Source: GCA-2730975 sp937893275 (GTDB lineage Bacteria; Verrucomicrobiota; Verrucomicrobiia; Opitutales; Seribacteraceae). Taken from it: 64,000 bases of DNA. Positions within the stretch are counted from its first letter, which is position 1. Every line of letters begins with the position of its first letter. The translations under genes were made by a program, and so were the position numbers. The notes beneath the pieces were generated by a model. The model ran no database searches and was not told the origin of the DNA. It saw only the letters and a program-made list of their open reading frames with translations. The stretch covers positions 20,947 through 84,946 of the forward strand of contig CAXAHJ010000007.1 in the NCBI GenBank assembly GCA_963968595.1, given 5' to 3'. Below are positions 1-7,722 of the stretch, piece by piece.

Positions 1-1979
1 CCATTTTTGTGTAATTGTACGAGGCCTTTTCTAATTTTGCTCCCGAGAGGGCTCGTTGCCTTCACGACCGAAAATTTTCCGTTGCGACAAACCCCGAAGT
101 GCAGGCGATCGTCCTCCAGGTAGAGGACCCATCCGTGGGCATCCCCGCCTTGGGCTACCAGCACGCCGTCACCTTCCCCTTGGTATTGGGCTTCCACCTC
201 GAAGGCCTTGTTCGCGATCATGGGGGCGTTTCCCATGTCGAGCAGATCCTTTTCCTTCAAATTAAAAGTCTTCTTCTTGCTTCCCTTCTTCTTGGCATTT
301 CCGCCCCATGGCCAGGGCTTGGCCTTGGCCTCCACCGCCCAGGCTTCCCAGAGCACTGCCATCTTCTCGCTCCGTTCGGAGTGCTTTTCGCTCAAGTCGT
401 TCAATTCCGTTCGGTCCTGCTCCAGATCGTAAAGTTCCCAAGGCCCCTTGGAGCCCTTGGCCACCAGTTTCCATTTTCCTATTCGGATAGCCCGGTTTCC
501 CTCGTGCTCCCAAAAAATCGGGTTCTTTCGCTCGATTTTTTTTCCGGTGAAGGCGGCCGCGATCGAGACCCCCTGCAAGGGAACAATGGGCTGCTCCTGG
601 ACCTTCTCGGGGTAGGTCGCCTTGCCCAGATCCGCGCAAGTAGCCATCAAGTCGATCAAGTGGGCGGGTTGAGAATCCATTTTCCCGTTGAGCTTCTCGT
701 CGATCCCTTTGGGCCAATGGGCGACTAAGGGGGCGCTGATCCCGCCCTCGTGTACCCAGTGCTTGTATTGGCGGAAAGGAGTGTTGCTCGCGTTCGCCCA
801 GGACAGACCGTAGCCATGGTAGGTGTCCGCCCCTCCCGTCATGACCTCGGTTCCCTGCTTGAGCACTACCCCCTCGCGAGTGCGCTTGGGAATCATGTCG
901 ATCTGCAAATCGGTCGCCTTCATCGGTTTCAACTGGTCTGGGTCCTTGTCCTTATACTGGATGCCCTGACGCCTGCCCATGCCCTCGGCACAACCTCCGT
1001 TGTCGGCGAGGAAAAGGATCAAGGTGTCGTCGAGCACCTTTCTTTTCTCCAGTGCCCCGATGACCCGTCCGAGCCCTTGGTCGAGCCGGTCGACCATCGC
1101 GGCGTAAGTCTCCATCAGGCGGATCTCCCACTCCTTGTTCGGGGCGTCCTTCCAGGCGGTCCCGTCCCTCGGGGACAATTTCCATTTCTTGTCGATCAGG
1201 CCCATTTTCAGTTGGCGCTTGTAGCGTGCTTCCCGCATGACCTCCCAGCCCTTGTCGTAACGACCTTTGTACTTGGCCATGTCCTCGGGGAGCGCGTGCA
1301 TCGGCCAGTGGGGCGCCGTGTGGGCGACGTACATGAAGAACGGGTCGTTCCCCTTGTGCTCGGTGATGAAGCGGGCGGCATGGTCGTTAATCGCATCGGT
1401 GTAATAGAAGGTCTCGGGCTTGTACTCGGGGTCGGCATAGGGAGAAATCAAGGTGTTGTTCCGGGTCAGTGAATTCGGGTCGAAGAAACTGCCCGCCCCG
1501 TGGATGGTCCCGTAAAAACGGTCGAACCCGCGCTGTCTCGGCCAGTTGTGCTGGGAGGAACCCGCGTGAATCTTCGGGGTGATGTGCCACTTCCCGGAAA
1601 TATAAGTTGAGTAGTCCGCCGTCTTCATCACCTCTGCGATGGTCCTGACGTTTTTCCCTAGGTCACCCCGGTAGCCGGGCAGGTTCCGATCGTTCATCAT
1701 GTGCCCGATTCCCGCTTGGTGCGGATAGGTCCCGGTGAGCAGGCTGGCCCGGGTGGGGCAGCAACGGCCCGTGTTGTAAAACTGTGTGAACCGCAAGCCG
1801 TTCTTTGCCAGACGGTTTAGGTTGGGGGTCTCGATCTCGCTGCCGTAGCAGCCTATGTCAGACCAGCCCATGTCATCGGCCATGATGATTATGACATTCG
1901 GTCGAGAAGCTGACCATGCAAGGATGGAGTCAGTTAATGGTGCGGCAAATGCCAAGATAATTCGAATCACGAGTTTCAT
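1..1979 (-). CDS. Secreted sulfatase (arylsulfatase family), 3' end cut by the window edge
   Basis: Reading the minus strand from ATG at 1979 gives one open frame to the left edge, so the C-terminus is missing. The N-terminus has a hydrophobic export signal (about residues 1-23), then RPNVIIIMADDMGWSDIG with the metal-binding Asp pair. The sulfatase signature C-C-P-T-R-A-S-L-L-T-G follows, its first Cys at about residue 73; this Cys should be converted to formylglycine. Later blocks typical of family S1 are GKWH and the metal site LADNGG. After the catalytic domain, a stretch reading GEGDGVLVAQGG..GWVLYLEDDRLHF resembles the concanavalin-like C-terminal domain that follows many Verrucomicrobial and Planctomycete sulfatases. 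Family knowledge: sulfate ester hydrolysis, usually of polysaccharides, in the periplasm or outside. The substrate cannot be deduced. Its GC and third-position G/C look higher than in the neighbours. Confidence 0.93.
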   Translation of the reverse strand, partial: MKLVIRIILAFAAPLTDSILAWSASRPNVIIIMADDMGWSDIGCYGSEIETPNLNRLAKNGLRFTQFYNTGRCCPTRASLLTGTYPHQAGIGHMMNDRNLPGYRGDLGKNVRTIAEVMKTADYSTYISGKWHITPKIHAGSSQHNWPRQRGFDRFYGTIHGAGSFFDPNSLTRNNTLISPYADPEYKPETFYYTDAINDHAARFITEHKGNDPFFMYVAHTAPHWPMHALPEDMAKYKGRYDKGWEVMREARYKRQLKMGLIDKKWKLSPRDGTAWKDAPNKEWEIRLMETYAAMVDRLDQGLGRVIGALEKRKVLDDTLILFLADNGGCAEGMGRRQGIQYKDKDPDQLKPMKATDLQIDMIPKRTREGVVLKQGTEVMTGGADTYHGYGLSWANASNTPFRQYKHWVHEGGISAPLVAHWPKGIDEKLNGKMDSQPAHLIDLMATCADLGKATYPEKVQEQPIVPLQGVSIAAAFTGKKIERKNPIFWEHEGNRAIRIGKWKLVAKGSKGPWELYDLEQDRTELNDLSEKHSERSEKMAVLWEAWAVEAKAKPWPWGGNAKKKGSKKKTFNLKEKDLLDMGNAPMIANKAFEVEAQYQGEGDGVLVAQGGDAHGWVLYLEDDRLHFGVCRNGKFSVVKATSPLGSKIRKGLVQLHKN

Positions 1980-2062
1980 TCTTGTTTTAGGTTCGTGGCA
2001 ATGGGCTTTTCGCTTGCCTGAATGGTGGAAATATTATTGGAATTATTCTTTGTTTCCAGTGG

Positions 2063-2136
<74 letters not shown>

Positions 2137-2154
2137 ATTCTCCTTTTGAGGACT

Positions 2155-2727
2155 CTATTTTTGTTCGATCGCTTTTTTTATGGAAGCGATTACTTCCGGG
2201 GAGTCTGGCTTTTGACCAGGTTTGAAACGCTTGATAGGTGTACCGTCTCGCCCAATGAGAAACTTTCCGAAGTTCCATTCTACGTTACCCGGGAAGGCTC
2301 CCTTGTCGCCAGTAAGTCGAGAGTAGAGCTCGTGCTGCTTTGGACCTTTTTTGACGACTACTTTGTCGAACATGGGGAAGGTTACGTCGAAACGAGACTT
2401 GCAGAACTTCTTGATTTCTTCGTTCACTCCGGGTTCTTGTCCGCCGAAGTCGTTGCAAGGAAAGCCGAGGACGGTGAAACCCTTGCCCTTGTATTCACGG
2501 TGAACGGCTTCCAACTGCTTGTATTGCTTGGTAAGCCCGCATTGTGAGGCTACGTTCACAACAAGCAGAACCTTTCCTTTGTAGTCTCCGATGGAAGATT
2601 TCTCTCCATCGATGGTAGTGATCTTTACGTCGTGCAATCCGGTGGCTGGCTTGGAAACCTTCGTTGCCCCGAATGCAAAACCACCGGCGAATATTAATGT
2701 TAGAGTGAGAATTAGGATTTTTTGCAT
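2155..2727 (-). CDS. Exported glutathione peroxidase-like thiol peroxidase
   Basis: The 190-residue protein starts with a signal peptide (MQKILILTLTLIFAGGFAFG) and has the complete glutathione-peroxidase fold. The peroxidatic Cys is C63 in NVASQCGLT, followed by FPCNDFGGQEPG and the catalytic Trp/Asn block WNFGKFLI. A further Cys, C109 in KKFCKSRF, occupies the place of the resolving Cys of two-Cys, thioredoxin-dependent enzymes of this family. Use of thioredoxin-like rather than glutathione reductant is therefore likely (inference). Role: reduction of hydrogen peroxide and organic hydroperoxides, here probably in the periplasm because of the signal peptide; most bacterial members are cytosolic. 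It ends 19 nt from the tRNA-Cys CCA on the opposite strand. Confidence 0.92.
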   Translation of the reverse strand: MQKILILTLTLIFAGGFAFGATKVSKPATGLHDVKITTIDGEKSSIGDYKGKVLLVVNVASQCGLTKQYKQLEAVHREYKGKGFTVLGFPCNDFGGQEPGVNEEIKKFCKSRFDVTFPMFDKVVVKKGPKQHELYSRLTGDKGAFPGNVEWNFGKFLIGRDGTPIKRFKPGQKPDSPEVIASIKKAIEQK

Positions 2728-2961
2728 GTTCGTATAATGGATTTAAGATTAAATAATGAACCCAAAGTCTTGAATTCGGCAAGAGGTATTATTAAACGCA
2801 GCCAATTATCCGTATCCAAGGCTTTTCCATCGATTGAGCTGTTTTCGATTGCTGACCTACCGGATTCAAGTTTGTATTAGTTTCTCCTAAGCTTGGCGTT
2901 CGGCAGGCTGCCTTGTCTCATTTAACCTATTCCGAGAGATTTCACTTTCGCACATGAGCTC

Positions 2962-4368
2962 ATGAGCGAGAACCTACAAAAGGATAATCCTGTGGCACCG
3001 GAAGGCGTGCATCGATTTGAGACCGAAGAGTCCGGCGTGGATCCTTCTCTTGTATCTCGGCTTTCCGATGCCATCGAAAGCAAGACCGAAGACGACGTTC
3101 GGGCCTGCGTTTCCGATGTTCACCATGCCGACCTCGCCGACTTGATCGGCCTTTTGCCGCGATCTCAGCGACACCGTTTGCTGAGAATCCTTCGTGTGGA
3201 TCTCGATCCTGACTTACTTTTGGAGTTGGACGATTCCATTCGGCTCGAGTTAGCCGACGTCATGTCTCCCAAGGAAATGGCGGAGGCCATTACGGAAATG
3301 GAGTCCGACGACGCCGTACAGGTCTTGGAGGATCTCGAGAAGGATGAACTGTCCGACGTCTTGCGCGAGGTTTCCGCCGAAGATCGCAAGGAAATCGAAC
3401 TGGGGCTCCACTACCCCGAGGACACCGCCGGCCGCCGAATGCAGGTGGAGGTGGTCACGGTGGCTACCGATTGGTCGGTCGGTCAGACCATTGACTATCT
3501 TCGTACCGAGGCCGATTTGCCCGACGAGTTTTTCGATGTTTTCGTGTTAGACGACGCCCGCCGACCAGTGGGAGTCATTTCCTTGTCCCGCATTTTGCGT
3601 TCCCCCAGGTCCACGGCCATGAGTAAAATCGTGGACGAGACGCAAGTCATCGTTCCTGCCGATATGGAGCAGGAGGAAGTCGCTTTACAGTTCGAGAAGT
3701 ACGACCTCACCACTGCGGGGGTTGTGGATGATGACGGAAAACTTCTCGGCATGATTACGGTGGACGATGTCATGGAGGTGGCTCGCGAGGAGTTCGAGGA
3801 GGACGTCTTGCACTTGGGCGGGGTGGGGGAGGAAGCGATCAGTGACTCGGTTTTGACTGCTACCCGCAAGCGTTTCGCATGGTTGTTGGTGAACCTCGGG
3901 ACGGCTATTTTGGCATCTTTGGTAATCTATCTTTTCAAAGGAACTCTCGAGCACATGGTGGCGCTTGCCGTACTTATGCCGATTGTGGCCTCTATGGGAG
4001 GCAATGCGGGAACGCAAACGCTCACCATTACCGTTCGGGCTCTCGCTACCAAAGAGCTCACGCCCTTTAATGCCCTGCGGGCCGTCCGAAAGGAGTTGGT
4101 GGTTTGTACCGTCAATGGGTGCCTTTTTGCCCTACTGGCGGGATTTGGAGCGACCTATTGGTTCGACGATCTTGTTCTGGGTGGAGTGATTGGGGGAGCC
4201 ATGGTGATCAACATGATGGTAGCGGGCGTTTCGGGAGCTTTTTTGCCGATCTTTTTCGAGCGGATCGGCATAGATCCCGCAGTGGCCTCCGGGGTTTTCG
4301 TGACGACCGTTACCGATGTCGTGGGCTTCTTCGCCTTTCTGGGTTTGGCCACCCTCGTCTTCTTGTAA
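2962..4368 (+). CDS. mgtE: Magnesium transporter MgtE
   Basis: The 468-residue product has the usual MgtE length and layout. An acidic N-terminal superhelical domain (about 30-160, rich in Glu/Asp and MSPKEMAEAI-type repeats) is followed by two CBS domains (about 165-285, e.g. GVISLSRIL and GMITVDDVMEVA). About five membrane helices fill residues 305-468. The pore signature is present: MPIVASMGGNAGTQTLT in the second helix, then the VINMMVAG and TTVTDVVGF blocks. Family knowledge: a Mg2+-gated, Mg2+-selective channel in the inner membrane, closed by Mg2+ binding to the N and CBS domains. An upstream ATG at 2953 is out of frame, so the start at 2962 was kept. I saw no recognisable magnesium riboswitch in the 234-nt upstream gap. 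The epimerase-like gene starts 18 nt downstream, so co-transcription is likely. Confidence 0.96.
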   Translation: MSENLQKDNPVAPEGVHRFETEESGVDPSLVSRLSDAIESKTEDDVRACVSDVHHADLADLIGLLPRSQRHRLLRILRVDLDPDLLLELDDSIRLELADVMSPKEMAEAITEMESDDAVQVLEDLEKDELSDVLREVSAEDRKEIELGLHYPEDTAGRRMQVEVVTVATDWSVGQTIDYLRTEADLPDEFFDVFVLDDARRPVGVISLSRILRSPRSTAMSKIVDETQVIVPADMEQEEVALQFEKYDLTTAGVVDDDGKLLGMITVDDVMEVAREEFEEDVLHLGGVGEEAISDSVLTATRKRFAWLLVNLGTAILASLVIYLFKGTLEHMVALAVLMPIVASMGGNAGTQTLTITVRALATKELTPFNALRAVRKELVVCTVNGCLFALLAGFGATYWFDDLVLGGVIGGAMVINMMVAGVSGAFLPIFFERIGIDPAVASGVFVTTVTDVVGFFAFLGLATLVFL

Positions 4369-4386
4369 GTCTCACCCGAAACAATA

Positions 4387-5370
4387 ATGGCGCGCGTACT
4401 CGTTACCGGATCCGGCGGTTGTATTGGCTCAGCCGCCGTTGATTGGCTTCTTGAGGAAGGAGCGGAAGAAGTCATCGGTTTTAACCGAAGCCACCACCCC
4501 TCAGTTGAAGATCGAAACCCTCGTCTGTCTTTCGTTACCGGAGACGTCGCCGACTTTTCTCGACTGCGTGAAGTTGTCGGCGAACTTCAACCTAGTCACG
4601 TCCTCCACCTCGCCGCCCTTCAAACTCCCGACTGTCGCGACTACCCGATGCGCGGAATGGAAGTGAATCTTGTCGGGACGGCCAACCTTTTTCGTGCATG
4701 CTCCGAAGAATTGAAAAAACCTCTCGAGCGCTTTGTTTTTGCCAGTTCCGGAGCCGTCTACGGTCCACGTTCACTCTACGGGCCGAAAGGCGTTTGTCCC
4801 GAAGATCCCTACCAGCCCTTCAACCTATACGGATATTGGAAAATAGCGGGCGAAGGCATGGCTCAGGCGTTCCATCAGGCAACGGGCGCACCTACTGTTT
4901 CGCTCAGGCTCGCCACGACCTATGGGCCCGGTCGCGATCGTGGTTTCACTGCGGCGGGTACTCATGCTCTCAAGGCCGTGGCTCTGGGCGTACCCTTTGA
5001 GGTGCCTTACAAAGGGCACGAGCATTACCATTTCTCGCCCGATGTCGGAGCCGGCTTCGGGTGCGCCGTTCTTCATCCATTTTCCGGCTATGGAGCCTTC
5101 AACCTTCGTGGGCAAAGCCAACGAATCGAAGACTTTTTGGAACTGCTCCGTCAGACTGCTTCCGATCATGGTTTGTCCGAGCAGTGCAAGATAACGATTT
5201 CTCCCGATGCCGAGGAGACTCCATTCGTATATGATCTCAATGACGACTCGGCTGTTTCAGCCTTTCCTCACATGCCCCTTACGGATCTCCGGCAAGGAAT
5301 TTCGGATTCTCTCGATTTCTTTCTCAGTGCCGCCGAGAGAGAAGAAATCTCGGCAGCTGATTTAGCCTGA
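4387..5370 (+). CDS. NAD-dependent epimerase/dehydratase (extended SDR)
   Basis: The 327-residue protein opens with the Rossmann motif VTGSGGCIG (GxxGxxG), has the adenine-pocket pair GDVADFSRL, and carries the Ser..Tyr-x-x-x-Lys catalytic set (ASSGAVYG, then YGYWK). These are the hallmarks of extended short-chain dehydrogenases acting on nucleotide sugars (GalE/RfbB-like). The length and the substrate-loop segment LRLATTYGPGRDRG fit the family. The exact substrate is not readable. It lies 18 nt after mgtE on the same strand with no terminator between, which suggests an operon but no obvious shared function. Confidence 0.85.
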   Translation: MARVLVTGSGGCIGSAAVDWLLEEGAEEVIGFNRSHHPSVEDRNPRLSFVTGDVADFSRLREVVGELQPSHVLHLAALQTPDCRDYPMRGMEVNLVGTANLFRACSEELKKPLERFVFASSGAVYGPRSLYGPKGVCPEDPYQPFNLYGYWKIAGEGMAQAFHQATGAPTVSLRLATTYGPGRDRGFTAAGTHALKAVALGVPFEVPYKGHEHYHFSPDVGAGFGCAVLHPFSGYGAFNLRGQSQRIEDFLELLRQTASDHGLSEQCKITISPDAEETPFVYDLNDDSAVSAFPHMPLTDLRQGISDSLDFFLSAAEREEISAADLA

Positions 5371-5454
5371 CTTAAAGTTTTTTCAAAAAAACGTAGCTAC
5401 AATTTGAAGTTTTTGAATATTTGGTGTAAGTATTAATATATCTTAATTAAAGCT

Positions 5455-5532
5455 ATGTACACCAACTTAATCTCCTTCGTCTTCATCCTCAGCGTTTCCG
5501 GCACGGGCCTCTGGTTCCTAACCCAAGTATAG
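5455..5532 (+). CDS. Possible 25-residue hydrophobic peptide
   Basis: ATG at 5455 opens a 25-codon frame, MYTNLISFVFILSVSGTGLW followed by FLTQV and a TAG stop. It is one potential membrane helix with a GxG kink. It sits in an AT-rich gap between the epimerase and a convergent membrane-protein gene. No ribosome-binding site is obvious, and nothing beyond hydrophobicity and clean codon use supports it. Confidence 0.25.
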   Translation: MYTNLISFVFILSVSGTGLWFLTQV

Positions 5533-5548
5533 GGGCCGAACTGAGGAA

Positions 5549-6007
5549 TCAGGATGCTTCTTCGTTCGCAGGAAGTTCTTGTTCGTTCTCTTCTTCGGTC
5601 ACGGGTGGAATTGCCGAGAGATTTTTCTCTGTCTTAGCGGGTTCCGGTTTATCTTCATCCGCCTCCACTTCTTCCCTAATCTTTTCCACCAGATCGAGCG
5701 CATCGTTGCGACGTCTCAAGGAACGTTCCTGAAACTTGGCGATCTGAACAAGAGAATCGGCTCCATCGAAAATTGCGTTTGCCAAGTGGTTTACCAGTAA
5801 GGCCGGCACGACACCGCCCAAGGCTCCCATCAGAATAAAGGCCAGTACGATCTCCTGTTCGCGGTCGGTGCCAAGCAAGGCCCCCAGACCTGCGCAGACC
5901 ACGACCGTCACGACGGAGGTGACTAAACTGAAAGCCCTTCCCGTAGCATAGCCCGTGTTGCGACGAATGGCTTCGAGGACATCGCGGGATCTCTTGTTTT
6001 TTCCCAT
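5549..6007 (-). CDS. Hypothetical two-helix membrane protein with acidic tail
   Basis: I do not recognise a named family. The start at ATG 6007 (MGKNKRSRD) is preferred over the in-frame upstream codon at 6043 because the basic N-terminus then leads straight into the protein; the alternative adds 12 residues. Two hydrophobic segments (FSLVTSVVTVVVCAGLGALLG and IVLAFILMGALGGVVPALLV) are followed by a charged, probably helical region (FQERSLRRRNDALDLVEKIR) and a Glu/Pro-rich, disordered acidic tail. It likely sits in the inner membrane with a cytoplasmic tail. It is isolated: convergent with the epimerase, and followed upstream by a region of gene fragments. Confidence 0.65.
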   Translation of the reverse strand: MGKNKRSRDVLEAIRRNTGYATGRAFSLVTSVVTVVVCAGLGALLGTDREQEIVLAFILMGALGGVVPALLVNHLANAIFDGADSLVQIAKFQERSLRRRNDALDLVEKIREEVEADEDKPEPAKTEKNLSAIPPVTEEENEQELPANEEAS

Positions 6008-6061
6008 AAAACTTACTTTCTTCGCCTTTCCTTTCTCAAGCAAGCGGAAAGGTGGGGCTAA

Positions 6062-6187
6062 AGGTTGTCTTACAAGGCAGAGTTCAAAGAGGGGAAAGTC
6101 TCCTATGAGGCAATCTTCGTGAACGGTGAAATGACAGAACTCAGGAACGAAGGTTGGGCAATCATTGATATTGAAGGAATCAATTAA
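6062..6187 (+). pseudogene. C-terminal gene fragment (no N-terminus)
   Basis: Between an in-frame stop at 6059-6061 and TAA at 6185-6187 the frame reads YKAEFKEGKVSYEAIFVNGE, then MTELRNEGWAIIDIEGIN. This has protein-like composition with alternating beta-strand character and sensible codon use. There is no upstream ATG; TTG at 6065 is the only possible start. It looks like the 3' end of a lost gene. The family is unknown. Confidence 0.35.
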
Positions 6188-6427
6188 ACTAATGAATTGG
6201 GTAACTCAAAAAATGATTCATGTTGGAAGATAACCTTCAGTCCTTGTCCTTCACAAGTCCTCCATGCCCGCATCAACGGTTCACCGCTTCAGCTCCTCCA
6301 GTTGGACCGAAACACCCTCTCCGTTTATCAACCAACCACCGATTGGCTGCTTTTATCGTCAACGAGGGTTACAAACCTAGCCTCAACGTTTAGAACTACC
6401 AAATCGGTAACTGGTTGATAGGATTGA

Positions 6428-6619
6428 CTTAGGGGTAGGGAAGAGGAGAAGGATGAGAGAAGTTACGAAGCGGCTCAATTCCCAAACCCTACTCCCCCTC
6501 GGTCAACCCATCAATGGATTCGCACCAAATGGTTGGATGCGGTTTATGTTAATGTTGAGGGTGATTCGGGGAGGTCTGAGAAGAATTATAAAGTATCGTG
6601 GGACGGGTGGGACGGATAA
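6428..6619 (+). pseudogene. C-terminal gene fragment, Agenet/Tudor-knot-like
   Basis: An open frame without any Met, bounded by TGA at 6425-6427 and TAA at 6617-6619, ends in the segment KWLDAVYVNVEGD, then YKVSWDGWDG. That pattern (W-x-x-A, V-x-V-x-G-D, Y-x-V-x-W-x-G-W) resembles the core of Tudor-knot/Agenet-type small beta barrels found in some bacterial proteins. The start and the usual distal part are missing, so it looks like a truncated remnant. The family call is weak. Confidence 0.3.
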
Positions 6620-6765
6620 AAGCCCACTCGCTCTTAATATATCCACTCCTTTAACCTATGTTTTTACCTTCTCCTACCCGCAAGGAGTTGAAAAGAAGCG
6701 TCCCATTTCGGGGTTCAAGCCCCGGAAGTAGACGGTGGCAACCACTTGATAGAGAATTCGAAGAG

Positions 6766-7566
6766 CTAATCAAGTAGAAGGCCCAAGCCCAAGGCTACCA
6801 GCACTGCAGTTAGTACGACACAAGTCTGGGCATCACGTATGGCCTTGTTCTGGAAACTTTCCTCAATTGTGGTGTCACCTTTGTCCGTCACGATCAAGGG
6901 CATTTCTCCTTTGTGCATCAGGTAGCCTCTGTCTTGTGAAGTGTTTTTACGAACTGCGCTTCCGAAAACGTAAATCTGTTCGTCCAGTTCAAGCGAGGTC
7001 TCGCGGTACCATAGTTCTTTGTTGAAGAGCCACCCCTTGGTTTTCTTACCATAACGGGTTTCCAGCAATTGCTTGAGTTCCTCGGAAGGGTTATCGCCCG
7101 TGCCGGAATCAGCGTCCTTGTCTTGCTGCAGTTGGAACCTAGCCTCTTTTGAATCAATTGCCACTTCACCAGAGTCGTCCTGAACCAGAAATGGGACAGA
7201 TTTCTCATCTTCCAAATATGTAACCCACTTTGAGCCACCTTTGCCGTCCCCCTTGTCTTCGTCCACTTCGAATTTGTAGTAAACGCATTTTCTTTTTCCC
7301 CAAGGACTGACCAGCGATTCTCCTTTTGCCTTCACCCTACCTCTAACCTCTATCGGACCACTTTGGATTTGAGCGATGGTACTTGTTCGCGTTGATTCCA
7401 TCATGTCGAAGATCCTTTTGCTTTTGCGAGAACTCTTGAAGAAGTACCAATTCATCGGACCTAAGAACAAAAGGGCCATCCCACTAACGCCCTCCAAAAA
7501 ACCAACTTGTTCTGAACACCCAACCATCAGCAGGGCGACGAGCATAGCGGCAAGTAACTTCTTCAT
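6766..7566 (-). CDS. GIDE-domain lipoprotein with C-terminal membrane helix
   Basis: Start ATG 7566 was chosen because it gives a lipoprotein signal MKKLLAAMLVALLMVGC (lipobox LMVGC); the longer frame from 7602 would bury it. A hydrophobic segment near residues 29-47 (MALLFLGPMNWYFF) follows, then a domain with GPIEVRGRVKA, LVSPWGKRKCVYYKFEV and FLVQDDSGEVAI. This matches the GIDE/BAM domain known from mitochondrial MUL1 and from uncharacterised bacterial and archaeal membrane proteins. No RING finger is present. The C-terminus ends in one more helix (CVVLTAVLVALGLGLLL), so the GIDE domain would lie between two membrane anchors. Function is unknown. Next upstream on the same strand is a zinc-ribbon/LRR lipoprotein. 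Confidence 0.7.
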   Translation of the reverse strand: MKKLLAAMLVALLMVGCSEQVGFLEGVSGMALLFLGPMNWYFFKSSRKSKRIFDMMESTRTSTIAQIQSGPIEVRGRVKAKGESLVSPWGKRKCVYYKFEVDEDKGDGKGGSKWVTYLEDEKSVPFLVQDDSGEVAIDSKEARFQLQQDKDADSGTGDNPSEELKQLLETRYGKKTKGWLFNKELWYRETSLELDEQIYVFGSAVRKNTSQDRGYLMHKGEMPLIVTDKGDTTIEESFQNKAIRDAQTCVVLTAVLVALGLGLLLD

Positions 7567-7626
7567 CTCGTTATTGTAGAGCCTTAAGATTGATTTGCCC
7601 ATTACAAGTTTCCGCTAATTTCATAA

Positions 7627-7722
7627 CGAGTATTGGGTGCGGTTACGGCCAAGTTCTATCCGTACAACTCCAAGAGCAAGGGACAGTTTGAAAAGTATCG
7701 GGACGCCTTTGGGCAGCTTTAG
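7627..7722 (+). pseudogene. Short C-terminal gene fragment
   Basis: From a stop at 7624-7626 to TAG at 7720-7722 the frame reads AVTAKFYPYNSKSKGQFEKY and RDAFGQL. It is protein-like, hydrophilic and lacks an ATG. It abuts, tail to tail, the stop of the LRR gene at 7723. Probably a relic of a gene removed by rearrangement; the family is not recognised. Confidence 0.3.

Larger units (their letters stand above)
6008..6765. other. 758-nt intergenic region with gene fragments
   Basis: No complete gene is convincing here. Two stretches read like C-terminal coding fragments on the plus strand (6062-6187 and 6428-6619, entered separately). Longer open frames at 6197-6418 and 6453-6731 have unnatural composition and were rejected. 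A T-arm-like hairpin near 6700-6720 does not extend into a tRNA. The region probably is remodelled or decayed DNA. Confidence 0.5.

Noticed and set aside
15..1472. Long plus-strand open frames over the left-edge sulfatase
   Set aside because: They are antisense to a complete sulfatase signature and continuous minus-strand frame; their translations have no domain features.
2728..2961. Possible magnesium riboswitch upstream of mgtE
   Set aside because: I could find no conserved M-box pattern or terminator hairpin in this 234-nt gap.
6197..6731. Two open frames, 73 and 92 residues, in the intergenic region
   Set aside because: Composition is not protein-like and the second is out of frame with the better remnant at 6428-6619.
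6690..6750. tRNA-like 3' half (GGGGTTCAAGCCCC then a downstream CCA)
   Set aside because: The loop would have 6 rather than 7 nt, and no acceptor or anticodon arm pairs with it.
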